Source: DATFVB01 sp963714035 (lineage in GTDB: Bacteria > Acidobacteriota > Thermoanaerobaculia > UBA5066 > DATFVB01). From it: DNA of 64,000 bases. Below are positions 42,252 to 49,380 of this stretch, piece by piece (position 1 is the first letter of the stretch; the number at the start of each line of letters is the position of its first letter). Where the stretch lies: contig OY970224.1 of assembly GCA_963714035.1 (NCBI GenBank), positions 806,001 to 870,000 on the forward strand, written 5' to 3'. The position numbers and the translations under genes are program-made. Below the pieces are notes generated by a model. It was not told where the DNA came from. It was given only the letters and a program-made list of their open reading frames with translations, and did no database searches.

Positions 42252-43199
42252 ATGAAAACCCTGTATGACCGCCAGAAAGACAACCGCTCGCGGACGTTCG
42301 TTCTGATCGGATTCTTCATCGTCTTCCTCGGCTTTCTCGGCGCCGGGCTCGACTTCGCCTTCGTCGGACGGCAGATCGGGATGCCCGTAGCGACCGTCGG
42401 CGCGCTCGCGCTCGGATCCCTCTCGGCGTACTGGAGCCTGCACGGGGGCGACCGGGCGATCCTCGCTTCGACGAACGCCCGGCCGATCGATCCGTCCAAC
42501 CCCCACGAACGGCTGCTCGACGACGTGCTCGAAGAGATGGCGATCGCCTCCGGGATGCCGAAGCCGAAAGGCTGGATCGTCCCGGATCCGGATCCGAACG
42601 CGTTCGCCACGGGCGCCGACCCCGAGCACGCGTCCATCGCCGTCACCGAAGGGCTTCTCGCCATGATGAACCGCGAGGAGTTGCAGGGAGTCGTGTCCCA
42701 CGAGATGTCCCACGTGAAGGACTACGACACGCGCTACATGACCGTCCTCGCCGCGCTCGCGGGCGCCGTCCTGCTCATCGCGGCCTGGAGCCGGAATGCG
42801 ATGTGGTGGGGCAACGGCCGCCGGCGCGACGACCGCGAGGGCGGAGGGGGCGGCGCGTTCGTGATGCTCGCCTGGATCGCCGCCGCGATTCTCGCGCCGA
42901 TCGTCGCCCGGATCGTCACGCTCGCCGTCTCCCGGCAGCGCGAGTATCTCGCCGACGCGACGGGCGCCGAGCTGACGCGGAACCCGCTCGCGCTCGCCTC
43001 CGCGCTCGAGAAGATCGGGCGCGCCTCGGAGCCGGACCGGACGATCACCGAAGGCGTCGGCCACCTCTGCATCGCCGATCCGCGGGCGCCCGCGCTCGAT
43101 GCCGATTCCGGGCTCGGCGCGTGGCTCTCCGACCATCCGCCGCTCCGGAAGCGCATCGAGATACTCCGCGAAATGGCGCACCAGGCCGCGCGAGCCTAG
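42252..43199 (+). CDS. M48-family membrane metallopeptidase (HtpX-like)
   Basis: This is a 315-residue membrane protease. Two N-terminal membrane segments are followed by HERLLDDVLEEMAIASGMPKP, the zinc site VVSHEMSHVKDYD (HExxH with H150, E151, H154), a second membrane pair and the third ligand region EYLADATGAELTRNP. The C-terminus has LSDHPPLRKRIEILREM. Homologues degrade misfolded or damaged membrane proteins. It follows lemA after a 139-bp repeat spacer, the usual pairing. It is HtpX-like in motifs but diverged enough that no symbol is given. Confidence 0.92.
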   Translation: MKTLYDRQKDNRSRTFVLIGFFIVFLGFLGAGLDFAFVGRQIGMPVATVGALALGSLSAYWSLHGGDRAILASTNARPIDPSNPHERLLDDVLEEMAIASGMPKPKGWIVPDPDPNAFATGADPEHASIAVTEGLLAMMNREELQGVVSHEMSHVKDYDTRYMTVLAALAGAVLLIAAWSRNAMWWGNGRRRDDREGGGGGAFVMLAWIAAAILAPIVARIVTLAVSRQREYLADATGAELTRNPLALASALEKIGRASEPDRTITEGVGHLCIADPRAPALDADSGLGAWLSDHPPLRKRIEILREMAHQAARA

Positions 43200-43213
43200 C
43201 TCGCACGGTCTGG

Positions 43214-43267
43214 TGAAACCTCACCTCGCCGCTCTCGCGGCCGCCCCTCTCCAGATTGAGAGGGGCG
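43214..43267 (+). repeat. Dispersed GC element downstream of M48 gene with hairpin
   Basis: It matches the inverse of 41435-41479 and adds a perfect stem GCCCCTCTC-CAGATT-GAGAGGGGC at 43243-43266. It lies 14 bp after the peptidase stop codon. There is no T-run, so intrinsic termination is unlikely. Confidence 0.65.
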
Positions 43268-43314
43268 AAATATGACCCAGTTCAATAATACACGATTTCG
43301 ACTCGGCCACATTT

Positions 43315-43430
43315 CGGCGCGGCCAGACGTGCTGGAAGACGCGGGCGGGCGCCCGGGCCGGCGGCCGAGGCGTACCGGGCCGGCCGGGGGCCCGCGTCCC
43401 GTATAACGACCCGTATGGTCCGCGCCGCTA
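43315..43430 (-). repeat. Dispersed GC-rich element, copy B
   Basis: Second copy of the 2430-2556 element. The conserved blocks are GGCGCGGCCAGACGTGCTGG, then GCCGGCGGC, AGGCGTAC, GGCCGGCC and TATAACG (plus-strand order). It again starts at the TAG stop of a minus-strand gene (43428-43430). Confidence 0.7.
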
Positions 43431-44729
43431 TGCCTTCAACCCGCGGTTGAGATGCTCCATGAGCAAGTCCGCTCCTTCGAGCCCCACCGACAGCCGCACG
43501 AGCCCCGGAGAAATGCCGCGGGTCGTCCGGTCCTTCTCCGGAACCGCCGAGTGCGTCATCGACGCGGGGTGCTGGATGTAGCTGATCGCCGAGCCGAGGG
43601 AGACGGCGAGCTCCATCGGGGTGTCTTTCTTCGCGAAGTAGTTCATCAGCGATTCGCCCGCGGGAAAACCGCCCGCGAGCACGAACGCGATCATCCCTCC
43701 CCCGTTGCGCATCTGCCTGCGGACGATCTCCGCCTGGGGGAAGTCGTCGAAGCCGGGATACTGCACCGTGCGGACGGCGGGATGGCCGCGCAGGAACCCC
43801 GCGATCGCGGCCGCCGAATCGCAGGCCGCCTGCTGGCGGATCGCGAGGCTCTGCAGCGTCATCCCGTTCAACCACGAATCGAAGGGAGACGGAGTCGTGC
43901 CGAGGTCCTTGTACCAGGGAAAGAGCACGTCCTTCAGGAAACGAAAGGGGCCGAGGACCGCTCCGCCGATCGACGTCGAGTGGCCGTTGACGTATTTCGT
44001 GAGCGAATGGGCGATGAAATCCGCTCCGAGACGAAAGGGCTGCTGCAGGTACGGCGAGCAGAACGTGTTGTCCACGACGAGGGCGATCCCCCGCTCGTCG
44101 GTCAGACGCGAGATGGCCTCGATGTCAGCCACGGCGAGCGTCGGATTCTCCGGCGTCTCCAGGAAGACCACCCGGATTCGCGAATCGCGGTCGAGATGCG
44201 ACCGGACGGCGTCGAGATCGCCCATGTCGGCCGACACGTACCCGACGCCGTATTTCTCGAGGCCGCGGAGCAGCGAATCGCTGCACCCGTAGATGTTCCC
44301 GGCGAGAACGGCGTCGCCCGATCGAAGGAGCGCGAGCAGGAGTGTCGCGATCGCGCCCATCCCCGAGCTCGAGATGAGGCAGCCGATCGTCGGCTCGGGC
44401 TCGTCGACCGCGAGCGCCTTCTCGATGACGTGGTGCGCTTCGAGCCGGAAGAGCTGCCGCTCGAGGTACTCCGTCGTCGGGTTGCCGAGCCGCGTGTAGA
44501 TCCTCGCAAAAGGCCGCTCCCCTCCCTTGGCCACCCCGAGGAAGCGGTCCGCGCCGTCGCGGACGTTTTCGAAAGCGAACGTCGAGCGCTGCCAGATCGG
44601 CGGGAGGCCGGTTCCGGCCGCGATCGTCCGGAACAGCCCCTCCGGGAGCTGGGGTTCCGCGTCGCGCACCCACCGCCGCTTGCGGTCCTGCCACCACTCC
44701 CATCCGAGGAACGGCTCTTGCCCGGTCAT
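43428..44729 (-). CDS. Trans-sulfuration PLP enzyme (cystathionine synthase/lyase or methionine gamma-lyase family)
   Basis: This is a 433-residue pyridoxal-phosphate enzyme of the Cys/Met metabolism family. It has YTRLGNPTTEYLERQL, SSSGMGAIATLLLALL (cofactor phosphate loop), VVDNTFCSPYLQQP (Asp contacting the ring nitrogen) and the Schiff-base lysine K245 in AHSLTKYVNGHST. It is slightly longer than MetB (about 386), with an N-terminal extension. The exact reaction (gamma-synthase, beta-lyase or gamma-lyase) cannot be set from these motifs. ATG 44729 is preferred over 44738, because a TAAGAT box lies 7 nt upstream of the former and overlaps the latter. It diverges from folE. Confidence 0.9.
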   Translation of the reverse strand: MTGQEPFLGWEWWQDRKRRWVRDAEPQLPEGLFRTIAAGTGLPPIWQRSTFAFENVRDGADRFLGVAKGGERPFARIYTRLGNPTTEYLERQLFRLEAHHVIEKALAVDEPEPTIGCLISSSGMGAIATLLLALLRSGDAVLAGNIYGCSDSLLRGLEKYGVGYVSADMGDLDAVRSHLDRDSRIRVVFLETPENPTLAVADIEAISRLTDERGIALVVDNTFCSPYLQQPFRLGADFIAHSLTKYVNGHSTSIGGAVLGPFRFLKDVLFPWYKDLGTTPSPFDSWLNGMTLQSLAIRQQAACDSAAAIAGFLRGHPAVRTVQYPGFDDFPQAEIVRRQMRNGGGMIAFVLAGGFPAGESLMNYFAKKDTPMELAVSLGSAISYIQHPASMTHSAVPEKDRTTRGISPGLVRLSVGLEGADLLMEHLNRGLKA

Positions 44730-44736
44730 GTCCGGC

Positions 44737-44742
44737 ATCTTA
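44737..44742 (-). promoter_or_regulatory. -10 box TAAGAT, leaderless
   Basis: TAAGAT on the minus strand ends 7 nt before ATG 44729; this decides between two possible ATG codons. Confidence 0.45.
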
Positions 44743-44798
44743 GTGCACCGCGGCAGGCGCCGAAGATGAACCCGATCCGGGCCTCGGAAGCGCTCCGA

Positions 44799-44804
44799 TA
44801 CAAT
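44799..44804 (+). promoter_or_regulatory. -10 box TACAAT of folE, leaderless
   Basis: TACAAT ends 7 nt before ATG 44812. No ribosome binding site is present between the box and the start. Confidence 0.55.
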
Positions 44805-44811
44805 CGCGGCC

Positions 44812-45417
44812 ATGAGCACCGAAACGAACGAGCGCACGGTTCCCGCTCTCCAGGACGGCCGGAAGATCGACGAGATTTCCGAACACATCCGGTCGATCAT
44901 CGAAATCCTCGGCCTCGACCCGGACTCGGACCCGAACCTCAAGGACACCGACCGCCGGGTCGCCAAGATGTACCTCGAGATGTTCTCGGGCCTCTCCGAG
45001 GGCGCCGAGCCGAACATCACGTGCTTTCCCAACGACGAGAAGTACAGCGCGATGGTGATGGAGAAGGACATTCCCTTCTATTCGATGTGCGCCCATCATT
45101 TCGTCCCGTTCTACGGGCACGCCCACGTCGCCTACATCCCGAACGAGCGGATCATCGGCCTCTCGAAGATGCCGCGGATCGTGGAGTTCTACGGAAAACG
45201 CCCCCAGCTCCAGGAGCGGATGACGGAGCAGATCGCGGGGTACCTCGAGCAGCGACTGCGCCCGCAGGGCACGATGGTCGTCCTCGAGGCCCGGCACCTC
45301 TGCGTCGAGATGCGCGGCGTCAAGAAACCGGGCGCGACGACGGTCACATCGGCGCTTCGCGGGATCTTCCTGAATAAACCGGTGCGCGAGGAGTTCCTCG
45401 ACCTGCTGAGGCGGTAG
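44812..45417 (+). CDS. folE: GTP cyclohydrolase I
   Basis: This is a 201-residue enzyme converting GTP to dihydroneopterin triphosphate, the first step of folate (and pterin) synthesis. Zinc and catalytic motifs are seen in FYSMCAHHFVPFYGHAHVAYIPN (Cys and two His) and EARHLCVEMRGVKKPGATTVTSALRG. GLSKMPRIVEFYGKRPQLQERMT is the typical activity block. Length and all key residues fit an active enzyme. It is transcribed alone, with convergence on the BNR-propeller gene 15 bp downstream. Confidence 0.97.
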   Translation: MSTETNERTVPALQDGRKIDEISEHIRSIIEILGLDPDSDPNLKDTDRRVAKMYLEMFSGLSEGAEPNITCFPNDEKYSAMVMEKDIPFYSMCAHHFVPFYGHAHVAYIPNERIIGLSKMPRIVEFYGKRPQLQERMTEQIAGYLEQRLRPQGTMVVLEARHLCVEMRGVKKPGATTVTSALRGIFLNKPVREEFLDLLRR

Positions 45418-45432
45418 CGTCCTCCGGAGCTC

Positions 45433-47430
45433 CTAGCGCGGAGGCCGGACGCGGGCGGGAGCCGCCGCCGGGATCCCCGGAAGAACGCCGCGTGGACCGG
45501 CCAGCCAGAGTCCCTCGACGCTGCCGCCCGTCACGCCCGCGTAGAGAACGTGGCGCCGTCCGTCGATCGCTATCGCATTCACCTCGAACGTCGCGAGTCC
45601 CGAGGAGAACGCCGACCAGTGAGCGCCGCCGTCGTCGCTGCGAAAAACTCCATCGCCTGCGGTCGCGATGAAGATCCGCCCGCCGACGGCCGGGTCGATC
45701 GCGATGCCCACGACGTCGAACCCGTCCGCGGGGAGCCCGACGTTCCGCGGCGACCAGTGGCTCCCTCCGTCGATGCTCTCGAAGACCTGTCCGGTCGTCA
45801 GGCCCGCGTAAACGCGGAGGTGATCGGCGGGATCGATCGCGACCGACGTCACCGCGTCCCCGCCGGGAAGGCCCGCCGACGCGGCCGACCACGATTGGCC
45901 GGCGTTCACGCTCCGGAACAGACCGCCGTACGCGGCGGCATAGAGGCTGGAGCCGTCGGCCGGATCGACGGCGAGGCCGAAGACGTCTCCTCCCGTGATC
46001 CCCTTGCTCGACGCGCTCCAGTGGGCGCCGAGATCCGTGCTGGCGAAAACGCCGCTCAGGCCGCCGGCGTAGAGCGTCGTCCCGGAGCTCCCTCCGGCCG
46101 CGAGCACCCGGATATATCCCCCGGCACCGTCGCTCGCGGCATTCCAGGTGGCGCCGCCGTCGATGCTGCGGAAGATCCCCTCCGGCCCCTGGACGGCGGC
46201 GAAGAGGACCGACGGGTCTCCGGGGGCGATGAGCAGCCCGTTGACCGCCAGATCGCGCCGGTTCGACGCGTTCCAGGTGATCCCGCCGTCGCTCGTGCGA
46301 TACACGCCGAACCCCAGGGTTCCGGCGTAGATCGTGGACGCGTCGTCGCGGTCCCGGGCGACCGCGGCGACCCACTGCGCCGAAATCCCGTCTCCGATGG
46401 GGCTCCAGTGCGCCCCGCGGTCGGCGGTACGGAAGAGTCCCCCTCCGTCGGCGTCCGCCGCGACATAGATCTGCGCGGGATCGTCCGGATCGGCCGCGAC
46501 CGCCCAGTATCCCGACGACAGCGTCAGTCCGGTGCTCGCGAGGCTCCAGTGCGCGCCGGCGTCGGAACTCGCGTAAACGCCGCTGTCGTAGTCCGTCGCG
46601 TACAGGCGTCCGTCAGCGGCGATCGCGATCGCGAAGATGTCCGCCGCGGGAGGGATGCCGGTTCCGGCGGGCGCCCAGGTCGCCCCGCCGTTCGTCGTCA
46701 CGTACAGTCCCGAGCTTGTCGCCGCCCAAGCCCGACCGCTCTGACCCGGATCGGCCACGAGCTCGTTCATGGAGGAATTCGGAAGGCCGGAATCGGCCGG
46801 GGACCAGCTCGCCGCACCGTTGGTCGTCTTGAACACGCGGCCGGCGCTCCCCGCGAAAGCGACGGAGGAATCGTGCGGGTCGATCGCGATCGCCTGCAGG
46901 AGGAGGGTCGCGAGGCCCACCGAGCGACTCGTCCAGCTCGCCCCGCCGTTCGTGCTCTCGTAGACGCCCTGTCCGGCGAGCGCCACGAGGATCCGCGAAG
47001 AATCGGCGGGATCGACCGCGATCCCGCGGACCGCCCGGTCGGAGGGTAGCCCGTTGCTCGAATCGGACCAGTGCGCGGCGCCGTCCGTCGACTTGTAGAT
47101 CCCCGCCCTGCCGGTGAAGCTGCCGCTGGTTCCCGCCCAGAGCGTCGATGGCTCGCGGGGGTCGATGGCGAGAATGTTCACACCCGGATCGGCGAGGCCA
47201 GCGCTCGACGACGACCAGGTCTCCCCTCCGTCGGCGCTCTTGAACACCCCGCCCAGCTCCGAGCCGACGTAGAGGGTCGCCGGGTGAACGGGATCGACCG
47301 CGACCGTGTCCAGCGGTCCGCCGGGAGGACCAATCGAATGCCACGAGGCGGCGGCCTCGAGCGCGGCCGCGCCAGACACCATCGCAAGGAGGGCCGACCA
47401 CCGCCGAAGGACCGATCGATTCACGACCAC
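45433..47430 (-). CDS. Exported BNR/sortilin-type beta-propeller protein
   Basis: This is a 665-residue secreted protein made of about 13-14 BNR-type repeats. Each holds a version of S-x-D-G-G-x-T/H-W: FKSADGGETWSS, YKSTDGAAHWSD, YESTNGGASWTS, FRSIDGGATWNA, FRSVNAGQSWSA. Between them lie VAVDP/IAIDP strands, the pattern of photosystem-stability or VPS10-like propellers. The N-terminus has a signal-peptide-like core (LLAMVSGAAALEAAA). GTG 47430 or 47424 may be the start; TACCAT lies 15 nt upstream. No catalytic residue is evident, and it may bind other surface molecules. The C-terminus GVLPGIPAAAPARVRPPR is probably disordered. Confidence 0.82.
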   Translation of the reverse strand: MVVNRSVLRRWSALLAMVSGAAALEAAASWHSIGPPGGPLDTVAVDPVHPATLYVGSELGGVFKSADGGETWSSSSAGLADPGVNILAIDPREPSTLWAGTSGSFTGRAGIYKSTDGAAHWSDSSNGLPSDRAVRGIAVDPADSSRILVALAGQGVYESTNGGASWTSRSVGLATLLLQAIAIDPHDSSVAFAGSAGRVFKTTNGAASWSPADSGLPNSSMNELVADPGQSGRAWAATSSGLYVTTNGGATWAPAGTGIPPAADIFAIAIAADGRLYATDYDSGVYASSDAGAHWSLASTGLTLSSGYWAVAADPDDPAQIYVAADADGGGLFRTADRGAHWSPIGDGISAQWVAAVARDRDDASTIYAGTLGFGVYRTSDGGITWNASNRRDLAVNGLLIAPGDPSVLFAAVQGPEGIFRSIDGGATWNAASDGAGGYIRVLAAGGSSGTTLYAGGLSGVFASTDLGAHWSASSKGITGGDVFGLAVDPADGSSLYAAAYGGLFRSVNAGQSWSAASAGLPGGDAVTSVAIDPADHLRVYAGLTTGQVFESIDGGSHWSPRNVGLPADGFDVVGIAIDPAVGGRIFIATAGDGVFRSDDGGAHWSAFSSGLATFEVNAIAIDGRRHVLYAGVTGGSVEGLWLAGPRGVLPGIPAAAPARVRPPR

Positions 47431-47475
47431 AGGACCGCCAAAACGATGGTACTCCCGGCGTCAAGCGGCGCCGCT

Positions 47476-48225
47476 TCACACGATCGATCCGCCCGAAAAC
47501 CGCGCGGCGATCTCCCGCATCAACCGCAGGCCGTCCCGCGTCCGCGCGCCGTGCCAGCAGCAATCGTCCCCGTCGATGAACTCGATCGGCGTCGATCGGC
47601 CGAAGGCCGCCTCGATCGCGGACCGATGTCCTTCCGAGAAGGGAAACGGCTCCGAAGGAAAGAAGAGGACGTCGGGCGCGGCGGCCTGCACCTGCGCCGG
47701 GGTGATCTCCGGGTACCGCGCCGTGTTTCCGCCGAAAACGTTGACTCCGCCCGCGTAACGGAAGAGGTCCGAGACGTAGGTATCGCCGGACACCGTCATC
47801 CACGGGCCTTTCCAGATGAAGTACGCGTATCGGAACGCGGGAGAAGGCGCCCGCCCGGCCGACGACTCGACTTCGGACGCCAGACGCTCCGCCGCGTCCG
47901 GGCGCCCCGCCGCGACGCCGAGCTCGCGGATCGTTCCCGGCACCTCCGCGACCGTCCTCGGCATCGAGACGTGGACCGCGAACTCTTTCCGCAGGGCCGC
48001 GACGTGCTCCGGCCGGTTCTCCTCGGCGTTGGCGACGACGAGATCCGGCGAGAGGATCCGGATCCGGTCGAGATCCGGGTTCTTCGTGCCGCCGATCTTC
48101 GGGATCTTCTTCAGGGCCTCGCGCGGCCGGAGGCAGTAGCGCGTCACGCCGACCGGCGTCACGCCGATGTCGACGAGCGTCTCGGTCAGCGACGGGCAGA
48201 GGGAGACGACGCGGAGGTCAGTCAT
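47476..48225 (-). CDS. BtuF-like helical-backbone metal-receptor protein, no signal peptide
   Basis: This is a 249-residue protein of the class III periplasmic binding fold (PF01497): VVSLCPSLTETLVDIG at the N-terminus, VGVTRYCLRPREALKKIPKIGGTKNPDLDRI, LSPDLVVANAEENRPE and a C-terminal YPEITPAQVQAAAPDVLFFP. BtuF and FhuD relatives bind cobalamin, haem or siderophores. No export signal and no ABC partner are nearby, so it may be cytosolic. ITPAQVQAAAPDVLFFPSEPF and a Cys pair DDCCWHG near the C-terminus could bind metal. It follows the 48234 gene after 8 bp, so they are likely co-transcribed. Confidence 0.82.
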   Translation of the reverse strand: MTDLRVVSLCPSLTETLVDIGVTPVGVTRYCLRPREALKKIPKIGGTKNPDLDRIRILSPDLVVANAEENRPEHVAALRKEFAVHVSMPRTVAEVPGTIRELGVAAGRPDAAERLASEVESSAGRAPSPAFRYAYFIWKGPWMTVSGDTYVSDLFRYAGGVNVFGGNTARYPEITPAQVQAAAPDVLFFPSEPFPFSEGHRSAIEAAFGRSTPIEFIDGDDCCWHGARTRDGLRLMREIAARFSGGSIV

Positions 48226-48233
48226 GTCTCACG

Positions 48234-48464
48234 TTACGGGGGGCTCTCGAGTCTCCTCCACCCCTCAACGCTCGCCCCCATCGGGGCGCCCGCGCGAGTC
48301 CTCCCGCGCCTGACCGCGAGGCGCGGCCCGTCGAGGGTCTCGGCGCCTTCGTGGAAGGGCGACGTGCTCGACAAATGGATCGTCCCCGCCAGGCGCGCCC
48401 CGTCGGAGAGGAGGAACTCGACGGCGACCGGAACCATCGGGACGCGGATGTCGTCGTGCGCCAT
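48234..48464 (-). CDS. Small unknown protein, possibly C-terminally truncated
   Basis: This is a 76-residue protein. The first 45 residues (MAHDDIRVPMVPVAVEFLLS through HLSSTSPFHEGAETLD) look folded, beta-rich and like an OB or Sm-like start. The remaining 30 residues are Arg/Gly-rich and resemble noise. This suggests the original C-terminus was lost. The start is fixed by TATGAT with a 9-nt gap. It precedes the BtuF-like gene by 8 bp. No known family is assigned with confidence. Confidence 0.5.
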   Translation of the reverse strand: MAHDDIRVPMVPVAVEFLLSDGARLAGTIHLSSTSPFHEGAETLDGPRLAVRRGRTRAGAPMGASVEGWRRLESPP

Positions 48465-48473
48465 CGTCCGGGG

Positions 48474-48479
48474 ATCATA
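48474..48479 (-). promoter_or_regulatory. -10 box TATGAT, leaderless
   Basis: TATGAT on the minus strand ends 9 nt before ATG 48464, just downstream of the tandem terminators that close the ribosomal operon. Confidence 0.5.
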
Positions 48480-48496
48480 GCGAATCCCCGAGCGGC

Positions 48497-48530
48497 CAAA
48501 AGAAAACGCCCGGCCGGACCGTCGGCCGCG
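48497..48530 (-). terminator. Second terminator-like hairpin after the alpha operon
   Basis: On the minus strand a CGGCCG-ACGGTC-CGGCCG stem is followed by GGCGTTTTCTTTTG. The 20 bases 48497-48516 are identical to 48670-48689 in the main terminator, so it is probably a duplicated terminator half. Confidence 0.6.
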
Positions 48531-48565
48531 GGGCGCGTGCGAGGCACTGGAACCCCGCGGCCTCC

Positions 48566-48618
48566 CAGATCGCGGACCTCCTCCCCTCGGTTACTTCGGG
48601 GAGACTCTCCGCGATCTG
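48566..48618. repeat. Inverted-repeat element, copy 2
   Basis: A 53-bp element with the same CAGATCGCGGA / TCCGCGATCTG ends as 30112-30194, and shared flanks GCGGCCTC (left) and GCTCGGGCT (right). It lies between the two terminator-like hairpins of the ribosomal operon. Confidence 0.75.
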
Positions 48619-48670
48619 TCCTTCGCGGCTCGGGCTGACGCCCTCGACCGCGTCGGGGCACGCCGTGAAC

Positions 48671-48702
48671 AAAAGAAAACGCCCGGCCGAGGCCGGGCGT
48701 TT
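48671..48702 (-). terminator. Main terminator of the ribosomal (alpha) operon
   Basis: On the minus strand AAACGCCCGGCC-TC-GGCCGGGCGTTT forms a 12-bp stem, followed by TCTTTTG. It starts 31 bp after the rplQ stop codon. Confidence 0.92.
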
Positions 48703-48732
48703 CGGAACTTCGACGCTGTGCGGCCGACGGGT

Positions 48733-49371
48733 TTACTTGCCCCGGTTCCCCTTCTTCGTCGTCGAACCGCCCTTCGGCTTGCCTTCCTTCGGCTTGCCGG
48801 GGGCTTTCGACTCGGCCTTGGCCCTGGCGGGTTTTGCGGCCTTTGCCGGTTTCGCCGTCCTGCGCTTCGGCGTCTCGACGGCCGCCTCGCCGGCGCCGCC
48901 CTCCGCGGCCTCGCCTTCCTTCTCCTTCCGGATCGTGTCGACCTTCGAGGAGACCGAACGCCGGGCGCGTTCCATCGTGGACTCGCGCTTCGGCCCGCGC
49001 TCCTTCGGCGTGAATTTGAAGTCGACGAACTCGAGGATCGCCTCCTCGGAGTTGTCGCCCCGTCGGCGCCCGAGGTGCAGGATGCGCGTGTATCCGCCCG
49101 GCCGGTCCGTGAACCGCGGACCGAGCGTGTCGAACACCTTCTTCACGAGGGTGCGGCTCGGCACCCACCGAAAGACCTTCCGGCGCGAGGGGACCGAGTC
49201 GTTCTTTCCCATCGACACGACCCGCTCGACCAGGGGCCGGAGCTCCTTGGCCTTCTCGAGCGTCGTCGCGATCCTCTCGTGCTCGACCATGGACATGATC
49301 TGGTTGCGGAACATCGCCAGCCGATGGGAGGTCGACCGGCGGAGCTTCCGCCCGAACCGATTGTGCTGCAT
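48733..49371 (-). CDS. rplQ: Ribosomal protein L17 with long basic C-terminal tail
   Basis: This is a 212-residue large-subunit protein. Residues 1-125 are a standard L17 (MQHNRFGRKLRRSTSHRLAM, PLVERVVSMGK, RPGGYTRILHLGRRRGDNSE). About 85 further residues form a tail rich in Lys, Ala and Pro (PAKAAKPARAKAESKAPGKP), unlike the usual 120-130-residue form. It is the last gene of the alpha operon, 9 bp after rpoA, and is followed by the terminator. Confidence 0.96.
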   Translation of the reverse strand: MQHNRFGRKLRRSTSHRLAMFRNQIMSMVEHERIATTLEKAKELRPLVERVVSMGKNDSVPSRRKVFRWVPSRTLVKKVFDTLGPRFTDRPGGYTRILHLGRRRGDNSEEAILEFVDFKFTPKERGPKRESTMERARRSVSSKVDTIRKEKEGEAAEGGAGEAAVETPKRRTAKPAKAAKPARAKAESKAPGKPKEGKPKGGSTTKKGNRGK

Positions 49372-49380
49372 CGCCGTTCC

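Noticed and set aside
43243..43266. Perfect 9-bp hairpin after the M48 gene as a terminator
   Set aside because: No T-run follows on either strand; it is better explained as part of the dispersed GC element.
48226..48236. TAACGT 5 nt before the BtuF-like gene as another leaderless promoter
   Set aside because: It overlaps the stop of the preceding gene on the same strand, which probably shares its transcript; too weak to list.
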